Assembly (NCBI RefSeq): GCF_002884445.1
Contig: NZ_KZ614144.1
Span: forward strand, 4,384,094-4,448,093
Source of the DNA: Paenibacillus castaneae
GTDB lineage: Bacteria > Bacillota > Bacilli > Paenibacillales > Paenibacillaceae
Direction: 5' to 3'
Length of the DNA stretch: 64,000 nt
The position numbers and the translations under genes were made by a program. A model generated the notes under the pieces. It was not told where the DNA came from. It made no database searches and saw nothing but the letters and a program-made list of their open reading frames with translations. Each line of letters opens with the position of its first letter. The first letter of the stretch is position 1. Of this stretch, positions 7,510 to 17,059 are shown piece by piece.

Positions 7510-10088
7510 CGCTGCGTTTCACCTCCAACCCAATAATCCTTTGCCCCCACTTTAATTCCGCTCACATTCGATTCCGTATCGTTATAATTAACGATAATCG
7601 TTTTGCCTTTTTCGAATGTAGTTTTATACACGCCGCCCACCAGCATCCGATGATCGGTAATCGTTTGGGACTGTACATCATGGAGGACATCGTTTAGTTC
7701 ACGATATTTTTGTGCCGCTTCGTCGATCCATAAGCGGTAATCGGCGGAATACAAGTGATCGAACTCCGTCATCTTTATCACTGAAGAATCAGCATTAAAC
7801 CATGTATAGTTCATAGCGGAGCCCGTTTCGAGCGCCTTCAAGAAGTTGTACGTAGAATCCTGATCATCCGCCATATTCCAGGCGGTTCCCGCGTAATTTA
7901 CATAACCGTGAAACACCAACTGAAAGAATGGAACAGCTTCATCGGTAATGATAAAGTTGCTGCTTGTCATCGGCGCATCCACGATATGCCTTGCATAGGA
8001 GGCTGCATAGGCGTTACCGCCTTCCACCAATATTTCCTTGATGGAGCCGCTCATTCGCTGCAGCTGTTCATCGACGATACCCTTCGCTTCTTCGCGATCT
8101 ATGACGCTCACACGGTTAAAGTCAGAATTCAGCTTATTGCCAAGATCTCTGAGCGACAATCCCGCGAGCTGCAACTTCTCGTAATCTTCCATAAATCCAC
8201 TTACCACTTCAGGCAGCGACTTTGGACTGAGTACATAACCTGGATCCAGGTAGTCTTCTTCTTTGAAATTGGCAAAGCTGTACGGATATACTTTCGCCAG
8301 CTTGCCTGTAATAAATCGGGAAGCCTGTGATTTCTTGAAACCTTCCGAATGCGGAGCTGCTTCAAGAAAAGCTGCGTCAGGGAACAGCGAGATGCGGTTC
8401 GCATCAGCATAAGCTTTCAGCTCTTTCAATCCTTTGCTTCCACCAAGCTTCTTGTCGACGGATATGGATTTCGCAAGGTCATGGTTTATCCCCCCGTTGA
8501 ACCAACCCGTATAACGCAGCTTAATATTGCCGATTCCCAAATCCAGCATTTGACCCAATACGGATTCGGCCTGATCAAAGGTCGTAAGCGGCTCATAGGC
8601 GTTATAAGGAATGCCTAGGAAAAATTTCTTTTTCGGTATGCCGCCTATAAGCTCCGCATAGAACGGAATACTTTCTTCGTCCGTCAACCTAGTGAGACCC
8701 GCTTGCTTAATTAAGTAATCGCGGTAATGCGTGGCCATCCCGGAGTAGCTGGCATCCTCTGCGCCGAGAAATCCGTAGCGAACGCTAATATCGCCACGGA
8801 AAGGCTCTGCTTGAAACTTCTTAACCGTACTGGAGCGCCACCCGTTCGTCAGCGTAACCTCCTCCAGTTTACGGAGCGTAAAGCTAGGGGACACCGTATT
8901 ATAGACGTTCAGCCTGCCGCTTATGTCTGCCTCAACTGATGCGACTGCATCCCCCTCTTCAATGATACCGACGAATGCCCGATCCTTGTATTTCATCCCG
9001 AATACAGGCAATCGCGCAGCTTCATCATTCTGAATTCGGATCTGCTGGCTAATGGCAGAATCGGTTCCATATAATTCTTTACGGAAAGGTGCGGCATATG
9101 TTTTTTCATTGTTGAAGCGGATTAGTGAACCCGAACCGTCCGGAACGAGCGTATAGCCTTCATCCTCGCGTCCGCTCGCTCCAAAGAATGGCAGAAGGGA
9201 TAGTGTTTGAATTTTCAACGATTCCGGGTATTGAATCCCGCCCGACTCAATCGTCACCTTCAACTGCTCTCCGTCAAGTCGATAATGGAGGGGGATCTTA
9301 ATCGTGAGGTGGTCGGCAGCAGTTACGCCAAACGCAGCGTTATCGATCGCTTTCTGCTCGTCGTTATATCCGACCTTTTCGAAAGCATCCATAACCTTCT
9401 TTAATCCGACACCCTTGAGGGAGGAGTCTCTTCTTTCGTAATGCTTTTCTTGCTCGTTGTATTTAAAACGTTTCTCAACTTCTTTTTTTTCTCCTGCGTC
9501 TTCAAGTTTGTCTAGGATGAGAGTTTGAAATCTTTCCTCGCTAATATACTTAGGAATTGCGTCGATATCGCTTTTCGCTTCCCCCAGCGTATAATCGATG
9601 TTCAAGCCGTCGGTTACCTTCTCTAAGACAAATTGGCCGTTCTGAACACTGTGCGTATAATTGTCATACTTTAACGAATTACCCGCACTATCCAAATAAG
9701 AAATTTCGATCTGTACGTTCAGCTTCGCTTTGTTATAGCCGGTTGCGACCTTGTCGTCTTCGCGATCTTGCGGATTGGAATACCAGATCGCCCCGCTGCG
9801 CTTGTCCTGAACTGCGATTTCCGTCGTTGCCGTGTTAATGTACAAAATCAAAAATTCATTCTCCGCCGCCATCTCCATACCTTCGGCTAAACTCGCCGCC
9901 TTGCCGGAATCGACACTCGCAGCCATAACATCGAAAGTCTGCTCGTCTCCTGGTGCGGCTTCGGACACCACCTCTGCCTCTAAATCAGACACTACCCCCG
10001 ATTTAGGTTCCGCGAAATTGGTGCCTTGGGATATTAGCAAGCAGCCGATCATGACTGCAGTCATGATAATCGCAAGTCTCCGCTTCAT
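7506..10088 (-). CDS. DUF5696-family exported protein, possible glycosidase
   Basis: 860 residues from the ATG at 10088, which follows AAAGGGGGCC; a longer frame to 10151 lacks this support. Signal peptide at residues 1-27, with no lipobox. The N-terminal half is beta-rich (including YTLVPDGSGSLIRFNN). The second half has the look of an alpha/beta barrel: MATHYRDYL, IKLRYTGWFNGGINHD, LFPDAAFLE, LSLRDLGNKLNSDF and TSSNFIITDEAVPFF follow one another at barrel-like intervals, then a beta-rich tail ending KDYWVGG. The family has no assigned activity that I know of; this layout resembles retaining glycoside hydrolases with an N-terminal super-sandwich, so an enzyme acting on the imported glycan is my inference. 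It sits between the YIP1 and permease genes, the usual context of this family in paenibacilli. Confidence 0.8.
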   Translation of the reverse strand: MKRRLAIIMTAVMIGCLLISQGTNFAEPKSGVVSDLEAEVVSEAAPGDEQTFDVMAASVDSGKAASLAEGMEMAAENEFLILYINTATTEIAVQDKRSGAIWYSNPQDREDDKVATGYNKAKLNVQIEISYLDSAGNSLKYDNYTHSVQNGQFVLEKVTDGLNIDYTLGEAKSDIDAIPKYISEERFQTLILDKLEDAGEKKEVEKRFKYNEQEKHYERRDSSLKGVGLKKVMDAFEKVGYNDEQKAIDNAAFGVTAADHLTIKIPLHYRLDGEQLKVTIESGGIQYPESLKIQTLSLLPFFGASGREDEGYTLVPDGSGSLIRFNNEKTYAAPFRKELYGTDSAISQQIRIQNDEAARLPVFGMKYKDRAFVGIIEEGDAVASVEADISGRLNVYNTVSPSFTLRKLEEVTLTNGWRSSTVKKFQAEPFRGDISVRYGFLGAEDASYSGMATHYRDYLIKQAGLTRLTDEESIPFYAELIGGIPKKKFFLGIPYNAYEPLTTFDQAESVLGQMLDLGIGNIKLRYTGWFNGGINHDLAKSISVDKKLGGSKGLKELKAYADANRISLFPDAAFLEAAPHSEGFKKSQASRFITGKLAKVYPYSFANFKEEDYLDPGYVLSPKSLPEVVSGFMEDYEKLQLAGLSLRDLGNKLNSDFNRVSVIDREEAKGIVDEQLQRMSGSIKEILVEGGNAYAASYARHIVDAPMTSSNFIITDEAVPFFQLVFHGYVNYAGTAWNMADDQDSTYNFLKALETGSAMNYTWFNADSSVIKMTEFDHLYSADYRLWIDEAAQKYRELNDVLHDVQSQTITDHRMLVGGVYKTTFEKGKTIIVNYNDTESNVSGIKVGAKDYWVGGETQR

Positions 10089-10104
10089 CGCTTGGCCCCC
10101 TTTC

Positions 10105-10728
10105 TCATGCTCGCAATGAAAGTTCCTGATAGATCGTATAAACAAACCCAATGAATTGTTGAATGAGGCTGAAGAACAGCAGCCCCAAAAAGATGATGAT
10201 ACCCATGACCACGACAGTTAACAGCATCGTCATAATCGTCTTCATAACCGTATATTGATGAACCGTCATCGTTCCGATAAACAGCAGCCAAACAAACCAT
10301 AGCGTAGCTGCTGATTCCAGCAAATAATAGAATGAAGCCTCACGCAGCGAAATGACATTGCTGAGCAATAAATTGGGCAGATAGATCAGAATCAAAGGGA
10401 GCATCGCGTAGCCTGTGGCGATAACTATTTCTTTGAATTTACCTTCTCCGTCCATCAGTGTGGTGAGCGACCAGTTCGCGACACACCAGAGCAGAAATGG
10501 GAGGGCAATGTATTTCAACTCGTCAATGCTGTTTAAATCAAGCGGGTAATTAAAGTTGACTACATAGCCGGAATATTGGCGTTTCAGTATCATCATAACC
10601 GTCACGCCGAACAAGATGGTAAGCGCGATTCTAAGCTTCCCTTTATTCTCGTATTTCAAATCCCAAAACCCGTCAAAGGGATGGAAAGCGACGTGCAGCG
10701 TGTACTTAGCGTCCTTGAGAAACTGCAT
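10105..10728 (-). CDS. YIP1-family membrane protein
   Basis: A 207-residue integral membrane protein with about five hydrophobic segments (around residues 33-50, 72-90, 103-122, 138-158 and 165-195), matching the bacterial Yip1 domain in length and composition. It opens with a short amphipathic soluble head (DAKYTLHVAFHPFDGFWDLKYENKG). Function is unknown. It overlaps the 3' end of the NHL-TPR gene by 23 bp, so the two are probably translationally coupled, and is followed after 16 bp by the DUF5696 gene. The recurring NHL-YIP1-DUF5696-ABC grouping suggests a membrane accessory to the importer; this is inference from context only. Confidence 0.85.
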   Translation of the reverse strand: MQFLKDAKYTLHVAFHPFDGFWDLKYENKGKLRIALTILFGVTVMMILKRQYSGYVVNFNYPLDLNSIDELKYIALPFLLWCVANWSLTTLMDGEGKFKEIVIATGYAMLPLILIYLPNLLLSNVISLREASFYYLLESAATLWFVWLLFIGTMTVHQYTVMKTIMTMLLTVVVMGIIIFLGLLFFSLIQQFIGFVYTIYQELSLRA

Positions 10729-12154
10729 GCTGTTTCATGCCCCCCTTTCTTAGCCTTAGGCCACGACGCACGGCCATTACGATCACTATTAATGCGATTG
10801 CAATCGTCATGTAGATCCCGAAATACTCGCGCATATATTCCCTGCGGTATTTCGTTAACGCTTTGGAGTAATATTCCCTGTCGTTACCCAGCTTCAGATA
10901 TTTCATAGCTTGCTTGTATTCGCCTTGACGCAGCATCGACTTGCCGATTCCGACATAAGCCATTTCGTAATTCGCGTCAAGCTTGAGCACCTCTTCCCAC
11001 AGCTTCGCCGCATCATCGTGCTTCCCTATGCTGTATAATCCATTCGCTTCGTTAACCAGTCTTCCGAATTTGGTCGCGGTAAACTCCGTAATCATTCCTA
11101 AATCGCGATCCAGAACGAAAATTCGATTACCGAAACTTTCAATAGCGATCGGCGTTTTGAACGTGCCGAGTTGATTACCAAGTTGACCGACCACATACAG
11201 CAGATTGCCGTCCTCGTTGTAAGTGAAAACTCGCCCCCGAGTTGAATCAAGCGTCCGGTACACGCCATTATCGCTGACATCGATGTCGATAAAAGCCGAT
11301 CGATCTCTGCTGAGATCACCTATCGGACCCCATTCCCCGTTTATGCGAAGCACATCGATGCCGGAAGGGTTCAGCCTTTTGACGGGAACTGAGGTTTTCT
11401 TATCAGCCGTAGTCGTAAAAATAAATCCGTCTGCATCTACATCCGCATTGTTAAATTCAATCGGGACGAAGCGGATCATCTTCTCCCGCTGTTCTTTGGT
11501 CGATACTGTTTTCCAGAACAAATCCACCGGATCGAATTGCACAGGGTTTGTACCTATAAAGCCGTTAAACTCGCCTTCACTATCGAATTCGATTATCCCG
11601 TCAAAGACACCTCTGGCGACAACGTAAATACGACCAGCTTTATCGACGATAACCTTGCGCGGGATATATTCGAATTTGTCGCTAAGCACCTCCGACTTCG
11701 GAGCGCCGATTTCTCTGATGAATGTTCCGTTGCCGTCTAGTACAACAACGCGCCTGTTTTCGGTATCCGCCACAAAAATATGACCCCCGCCGGTAACAAA
11801 TATGCCTTCCGGTTTATTGAAGCTATCCTGCTTTCCGTTATTGTCGAAGTCTTGTATTTGGCGAATCGCCTTCCACTCGCTGTTGAGCACTACAATTCGC
11901 CCGTTACCGGAATCCAGAATGTACAGATTGCCATCCGATGACGCAAACATATCACTCGGCGTCGTGAATGGTCCAATGCCTAATTCCTGTCCCGTTATCG
12001 TCCTAGAAGGAAGATAAGCAATTGGCGATTTAACGTCTTCTCCCCAATACGAATAGGTATATCCTTGGTACGGCGATGCTTGAGCCGACTTCGGACTTAG
12101 GCCGAATATAATCATCGCTGCCGCCAGGATCAGAATCGATCGCTTAATTATCAA
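10706..12154 (-). CDS. NHL-repeat/TPR membrane-anchored protein
   Basis: 482 residues starting with TTG, preceded by GGAGG at suitable spacing. Signal peptide 1-26 (ends AQASP). Residues about 50-365 form an NHL-type beta-propeller: repeated blades such as GNLYILDSGNGRIVVLN, GHIFVADTENRRVVVLD and GRIYVVARGVFDGIIEFD. About 365-430 holds TPR-like helices (AAKLWEEVLKLDANYEMAYVGIG, QAMKYLKLGN). One membrane helix (about 448-465) and a basic cytoplasmic tail follow. The propeller therefore faces outward, tethered by a C-terminal helix. It may bind glycan or dock the SBP; no catalytic motif is visible. Overlaps the YIP1 gene by 23 bp. Confidence 0.85.
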   Translation of the reverse strand: MIIKRSILILAAAMIIFGLSPKSAQASPYQGYTYSYWGEDVKSPIAYLPSRTITGQELGIGPFTTPSDMFASSDGNLYILDSGNGRIVVLNSEWKAIRQIQDFDNNGKQDSFNKPEGIFVTGGGHIFVADTENRRVVVLDGNGTFIREIGAPKSEVLSDKFEYIPRKVIVDKAGRIYVVARGVFDGIIEFDSEGEFNGFIGTNPVQFDPVDLFWKTVSTKEQREKMIRFVPIEFNNADVDADGFIFTTTADKKTSVPVKRLNPSGIDVLRINGEWGPIGDLSRDRSAFIDIDVSDNGVYRTLDSTRGRVFTYNEDGNLLYVVGQLGNQLGTFKTPIAIESFGNRIFVLDRDLGMITEFTATKFGRLVNEANGLYSIGKHDDAAKLWEEVLKLDANYEMAYVGIGKSMLRQGEYKQAMKYLKLGNDREYYSKALTKYRREYMREYFGIYMTIAIALIVIVMAVRRGLRLRKGGMKQHAVSQGR

Positions 12155-12174
12155 ACCTATACGCCTCCATCGCT

Positions 12175-13038
12175 TTAGTCCTTCATGCCGGACGAAGCCA
12201 TCGTTTGAATCACATTGCTTTGAGACAAAACAAACGTTACGATCGGCACCGTCATGATAATAACCGCAACTGCGGCTCCCACCCCTGCGCGGGCGATACC
12301 GCCTTGAACGATTTGCCCCATGGCGTAGTGCATCGTCTTAAGCTGCTCGCTGTAAATAAAACTGCCTCCATCCGTTCCCCACAGCATTTGCATCATCAGG
12401 ATGAGCAGCGTCAACCAAGCTGGCTTGACGAGCGGCATGACAAGCTGCCAGAAAATACGGTATTCGCTAGCTCCGTCGATCTTCGCGGCTTCCAGAAGCG
12501 CATCCGGTATTTGCTCCATGAATTGCTTCATTAAATACAAGCCGAGCGGATACGCAAACGCCGGAACGATGACAGCCTGATACGAATCAATCCATCCCAA
12601 GACAGACATGATCATGTAGTTCGGAATAGCCGTTACATGCGGAGAGAACATCAACGAAAGAACAATGACCGTGAACAGTACTTTATGACCACGGAATCTA
12701 ATCTTGGCCAGCGGGTAAGCTGCCGCCGAAGCGAGCAGAATATGTCCTGCAGTGCCTGCCGCCGTAATAAAAAACGTATTGAAAATATATCTGGAAAATG
12801 GAACCCAAGAGCTTTTCATCACTTGAAACAAATCCAAAAAGTTCTCGAGTGTTGCATTCCTTACAAACAGCGTAGGCGGGAATACGAACAACTCATCCAG
12901 CGGTTTGAACGCATTATTAATGACATAAATCAACGGGACTGCCATAAAGGCACCGAACAAGCCTAGCAAAAGGAACAGCATAATATCTACCTGCCAGGAG
13001 CGGTTTACCCTTTTTTTGAGACGTACAGCCAGCTTCAT
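12175..13038 (-). CDS. CUT1 sugar ABC permease, MalG-like (pair 1)
   Basis: 287 residues, six membrane segments, EAA loop EAAKIDGASEYRIFWQLVMP, and the usual MalG N-terminal segment (FGAFMAVPLIYVINNAFKP). Starts 5 bp after the partner permease gene, and precedes the NHL gene by 20 bp. The C-terminus ends SNVIQTMASSGMKD, typical of MalG-like subunits. With the gene at 13044-14009 it forms the first of two permease pairs in this locus. Substrate is presumably a galactan or arabinogalactan oligosaccharide, judged from the linked GH35, GH30 and GH43 enzymes. Confidence 0.92.
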   Translation of the reverse strand: MKLAVRLKKRVNRSWQVDIMLFLLLGLFGAFMAVPLIYVINNAFKPLDELFVFPPTLFVRNATLENFLDLFQVMKSSWVPFSRYIFNTFFITAAGTAGHILLASAAAYPLAKIRFRGHKVLFTVIVLSLMFSPHVTAIPNYMIMSVLGWIDSYQAVIVPAFAYPLGLYLMKQFMEQIPDALLEAAKIDGASEYRIFWQLVMPLVKPAWLTLLILMMQMLWGTDGGSFIYSEQLKTMHYAMGQIVQGGIARAGVGAAVAVIIMTVPIVTFVLSQSNVIQTMASSGMKD

Positions 13039-13043
13039 CTAGC

Positions 13044-14009
13044 CTATTCCCCCACCCTCTTCAGCAACTTTTGAACGGCCAGATTCGAGCCTAGCATCAG
13101 AATAAACAGCACGGTTGCAATGGCGGACGCATAACCCATTTCGAATCGAATCGTGCCGTAATCCACCAAGTGGGTAACGATCGTATGCGCTCCGTACTGC
13201 ACACTCGGAAAGCCCGCTAGAGCCATCGCGACGTCCGCTACCGCAAGGGAGGACGTGATCTGGATGACGGCGCCGAACATTAACTGAGGCCGCATCGAAG
13301 GAAGTGTAATAAACCAAAGCTCTTGCCAGCGGTTTTTGACTCCATCCACCGCCCCCGCCTCGTACAATGTGCGATCAACCGTCTGCAAGCCGGCAATAAA
13401 CGCCAGAAAGCTGGTGCCCAGACTCAGCCACAATTGGACGATAATAATGATCCCAAGCATATATTTGGGATTCTGAAGCCATAGAATTGGCTCATAGATG
13501 ATACCGATCTTCATCAGCAATCCATTCATGATGCCGTACGAATCGCCGGAAAAAATAATTTGCCATATAAAAAACACGTTGCCTGATATCGATGGTGCGA
13601 AAAACACGAGTGTCATGAGTGCCCTGACCTTCGGTTTAAGCTCATTGATGAGCCAGGCAAAGACGAAACAGGCGATATAGCTGACCGGTCCGGTAATAAC
13701 GGCAAAAATCATCGTATTTTTTAGCCCGATCAAGAATACGTCATCGTTCCACAACAGCTTGGAATAATTCTCCCAGCCGATCCAGTGCGGAGCTTCCAGC
13801 ATGTTGAAACTCGTAAAACTAAAAAAAATAGATATAACGACCGGGAGCACGGTAAATAACAGGAACAACAACACATAAGGAGCAAGCAGGACGTACGCAT
13901 GCCGATCCCGCTTTATGTCCTTGACGAACAACTCCCACTTCCCTTGCAACCGGGCAGAGCTGCCCTTCGACTGCATCATAATCTCGGCTGCGATTTTCGT
14001 TTTTTGCAA
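13044..14009 (-). CDS. CUT1 sugar ABC permease, MalF-like (pair 1)
   Basis: 321 residues starting at TTG, with AGGGAGGG six nt upstream. Six membrane segments after a 35-residue cytoplasmic head; first segment RHAYVLLAPYVLLFLLFTVL is typical of UgpA-like subunits. The EAA loop is EAGAVDGVKNRWQELWFITLP, in which the usual second alanine is a glycine. It directly follows the large SBP gene (12 bp gap), so that SBP is the natural partner. The opposite-frame reading at 13039-13317 is a shadow of this gene. Confidence 0.92.
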   Translation of the reverse strand: MQKTKIAAEIMMQSKGSSARLQGKWELFVKDIKRDRHAYVLLAPYVLLFLLFTVLPVVISIFFSFTSFNMLEAPHWIGWENYSKLLWNDDVFLIGLKNTMIFAVITGPVSYIACFVFAWLINELKPKVRALMTLVFFAPSISGNVFFIWQIIFSGDSYGIMNGLLMKIGIIYEPILWLQNPKYMLGIIIIVQLWLSLGTSFLAFIAGLQTVDRTLYEAGAVDGVKNRWQELWFITLPSMRPQLMFGAVIQITSSLAVADVAMALAGFPSVQYGAHTIVTHLVDYGTIRFEMGYASAIATVLFILMLGSNLAVQKLLKRVGE

Positions 14010-14021
14010 AAGAGTCCCTCC

Positions 14022-16946
14022 CTAGTCCTTACCGTCCAACTTGAACTCGTTACGTTTTTCCTTGATCTCATAATCGATTTCCTGAACGTAGTCATACAAG
14101 GCATCGGCCGTGTTCGTACCGTTGTTGATCACTTCACGAAGCGCATTGTCGAGATGCCTTCCCGTGAAATAACCGCCTGGCACCTCTGACACACCCTGCA
14201 CCCACTGCCATTGCTCTTCGAGATTGAGATAATCACGAGCCGGCCACGGCAGCTCCTTGAGCGCTTCGATATTGGCCGTTGGATAACGCGCTGCGGCGCC
14301 CATCAACCCTTCCATCTCTCTGCCGAAGCGTACCTGGGCGTCCTTGCTTACCCACCATTTCATGAACTCCCAAGCAGCATTCTTGTTCTTGGCCCCTTGG
14401 AGCATAATGGTGGCCGTTCCGCTGCTGGCGACCTCACGGCGAATGGTGCCGTCCGGCTGCTCCAAGCCTGGAACCGGAACGAATTCCCATAAGCCTTTGA
14501 TTTCCGGTGCGGAAACGGTCAAATAGTTGTAGAAGGTATAATCCTGAATGCCAACCGGCATTTCACCCGTCCGGAATCGCATTGGAAAATCAAAAATCAA
14601 CGGAAGCTTATAGCTCGTATAGAAGTCAGTCCATTTCTTGAATGCGCCGAGTCCAATTTCGGTATCCAGACCGCTCTTGGCACCGTTGTTCAAGTAGAAT
14701 GATCCGTCCATCTGGTATAACATCATCGCAAAGGCACGGTTTGCCTCCAGCACGGGTACACCCGTCGTCTGGGCAACCGGAAGAGCGAAATCCATGTGGT
14801 TCTTCTGCAGAACCGGGATCAATGCATATACATCCTCCCATGTTTGCGGCGGTTCCAAATTCAACTCTTCCAAAATATCTTTTCGGTAAAAGAGCATATT
14901 GAAGATTTGCTGCTCAGGCAGACCAAATACTTGATCCTCAAACTGGTAGGGAACAGTCGCGCTATCTCTGAACTGTTTCACAACCGCCCTGTAATCCGGG
15001 AATTTCGTTAGATCTTCCGCTGCATGCCGCATACCGTAATTGACTGGCACATCGTTTCCGACCTGCATGCCCACATCGGGGCCTTCACCTGCGAGCGAAG
15101 CGCGAAGAAGTACATCCTGATTGACCAACTTAAGATTTACGCCAATTCCTGTAAGCGGCGTAAACGTATCATCAATCATCGCTTTCAGCACTTGCGCCTG
15201 ATCGCGTCCCGTTCCGATCCATACCGTTATGGACTCTTGATCTTCAGACGTGTTTCCGATCGTATTGTAATCTTCAAAGAAGGAATGAAAGAAGGACGAT
15301 ACCTCATGTACCATTTTTTTGCCAAAAGAAGCTTTCGCTTTAGGCAGCTTCTCGTCAGATGAAGCAAGAACTAGATAATCAATTTCAAGCGGCTGCTCTC
15401 TGACCTCGAGAAGCCAGGCACCGACGCTGCCTACATTGATTTTGAATTGACCCAGCCGCTTCTGAACCGTCTCCGGTTTTTTCGCCAAATCTGCCAGTTG
15501 ATAAGCCGTTTTGTTTAATACGGCGGTTTTGTCGCTCTTCTCGCCCGTCAGGCGAACAAGCTCTTTCGACACAGCATACAAAATGTCGCTTTGTTTCTTA
15601 AATACATCAACCATGTCGGGAATTTGTTTATCTAATTGATAATCTCGGTAAGGATCTGGTACGTTACCGGTAATCATCAAGATTTTTCGATACATGGCAT
15701 TAATTTCGAGCACACTTGCTTCTACTTGGCGAATCAGAGTCGCGACCGCACCTAGGCTGACCTCGAGCTTCAGCTCGTGCTTACCTTTTGTCAAATAGAA
15801 TAAATAAGGCTCTTCCTCGCTGCTGAGCACATTCATCTGCCAATCCGAGTTGTAATAAAACGGAATTTGTGTCATTTCCTTAAACGGGATTTCCCCGTCA
15901 ATCCATAGCGAGCGTGTAGAATAAATACCCCGCAGCAATTCTTGTCTGCTCTTAAGGGCAATGCGGTATAATCCGTCCTCCGGCGCTTCGATTTCCCATG
16001 TGATCCATTGGCCCGGCACTCGCCAGTTGTTGCCGCCGATCGTATTCATTCTGATCTTCGACACGTCATAAGGTTCTGTAGACGGACTGGAACGGTCGGA
16101 AATGGGATATAATGTCGGAGATGATTTGTAAGAGGCGTTCTCCCCCTGAACTTTGATCAGATGCCCGCTAGTCTCTTTATAACCTTTAGAGTCATAGTCG
16201 GCCTTCACCACTTCGTAAGCAGCAGGCGCATCGTATCGATACAATTTGATGTAGTCAATTGCCATCGGTTCTCTGGAAGACACTAGTGTCAACGTGTGCT
16301 TGCCAGCCGAGAAATAGAACATGTACGGATCTTCGTAATATCCCTCTGTATCTCTAAGCAGCGATTCCTGCCACATCGGCGATTCGACTTGGCGCGGCCG
16401 CAGCTCATTGCCCCTGTTATCTTGTGTGATTTGCTCGCTCTCGTTTTTCCATACACGGTGAAAAGTCAGGTTTTGGGCACTGAAGAACGGAAGCTCTCCA
16501 TCGATCAACAGCTCCCTTTCGATTGCAGAGCTTTTGCCTTCTATCGGAAAATAGCGAATGGCGATATGATATAAGCCCGATTTCGGTACCTCGAGTTCCC
16601 ACCCAATCGAACCGCTTTCCCCCGTCTTGACGAAGTCGCCTGATATTCCGCCTAGCTTATCTACGATTTCGGGGTTCATTTCATCAGCGCTGGTATAGTC
16701 CGCGCCTCGGATCACGATCTCCCCACTCGGCCGTTCTTCATCTTTGTACTGCTGCAAATAATGGTCGTAGCTGTTCTCCGATGCTCTCGTTAAGGAATTC
16801 TGGTCGATGATTGCATCGGCTTCTGTATTTGCCGCGGCCCCAGTACCAGCCGCGTTGGACTGAGGTATAGGGAAAACCAATATCGAGATCAGCATAGTGA
16901 TGATAATCAGCCAAGAGACGGTCATTCTGGAAAAGGCGATTTTCAC
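14022..16946 (-). CDS. Giant ABC solute-binding protein with N-terminal carbohydrate-binding-like domains
   Basis: 974 residues, more than twice a usual family-1 SBP. Signal segment 1-32 (ends SNAAG) has no lipobox cysteine. About 70-240 and 260-410 are two related beta-sandwich modules resembling carbohydrate-binding modules (GWELEVPKSGLYHIAIRYF and WEIEAPEDGLYRIALKSR; both contain an LWIDGE/LLIDGE strand and a YLFYLTKGKHELKLE or YMFYFSAGKHTLTL strand). A helical linker (about 410-480) and a short beta segment come next. About 560-970 is a type-1 SBP (ITVWIGTGRDQAQVLKAMIDD, GPDVGMQVGNDVP, FYRKDILEELNLEPPQTWED, AAWEFMKWWVSKDAQ). It probably captures polymer or long oligosaccharide and feeds permease pair 1. 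How it stays on the cell without a lipid anchor is unclear; the signal helix may be uncleaved. Confidence 0.88.
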   Translation of the reverse strand: MKIAFSRMTVSWLIIITMLISILVFPIPQSNAAGTGAAANTEADAIIDQNSLTRASENSYDHYLQQYKDEERPSGEIVIRGADYTSADEMNPEIVDKLGGISGDFVKTGESGSIGWELEVPKSGLYHIAIRYFPIEGKSSAIERELLIDGELPFFSAQNLTFHRVWKNESEQITQDNRGNELRPRQVESPMWQESLLRDTEGYYEDPYMFYFSAGKHTLTLVSSREPMAIDYIKLYRYDAPAAYEVVKADYDSKGYKETSGHLIKVQGENASYKSSPTLYPISDRSSPSTEPYDVSKIRMNTIGGNNWRVPGQWITWEIEAPEDGLYRIALKSRQELLRGIYSTRSLWIDGEIPFKEMTQIPFYYNSDWQMNVLSSEEEPYLFYLTKGKHELKLEVSLGAVATLIRQVEASVLEINAMYRKILMITGNVPDPYRDYQLDKQIPDMVDVFKKQSDILYAVSKELVRLTGEKSDKTAVLNKTAYQLADLAKKPETVQKRLGQFKINVGSVGAWLLEVREQPLEIDYLVLASSDEKLPKAKASFGKKMVHEVSSFFHSFFEDYNTIGNTSEDQESITVWIGTGRDQAQVLKAMIDDTFTPLTGIGVNLKLVNQDVLLRASLAGEGPDVGMQVGNDVPVNYGMRHAAEDLTKFPDYRAVVKQFRDSATVPYQFEDQVFGLPEQQIFNMLFYRKDILEELNLEPPQTWEDVYALIPVLQKNHMDFALPVAQTTGVPVLEANRAFAMMLYQMDGSFYLNNGAKSGLDTEIGLGAFKKWTDFYTSYKLPLIFDFPMRFRTGEMPVGIQDYTFYNYLTVSAPEIKGLWEFVPVPGLEQPDGTIRREVASSGTATIMLQGAKNKNAAWEFMKWWVSKDAQVRFGREMEGLMGAAARYPTANIEALKELPWPARDYLNLEEQWQWVQGVSEVPGGYFTGRHLDNALREVINNGTNTADALYDYVQEIDYEIKEKRNEFKLDGKD

Positions 16947-16991
16947 CTAATTTCCCCCTTTTGCAAACTAACGGAATCTTATTTTGTCAGC

Positions 16992-17029
16992 AACCGCCCG
17001 GTCTACCATTATCGGAACACCGGGCAGTT
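16992..17029 (-). terminator. Hairpin between two SBP genes
   Basis: A stem of about 11 bp with one mismatch (AAC.GCCCGGT / ACCGGGC.GTT) lies 30 bp after the stop of the 17060-18469 gene. No strong U-tract follows, so partial termination or mRNA end protection is more likely than full termination; the larger SBP gene follows. Confidence 0.5.
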
Positions 17030-17059
17030 TGCTTATTCACATCTAAGACTTTTTCGAAG

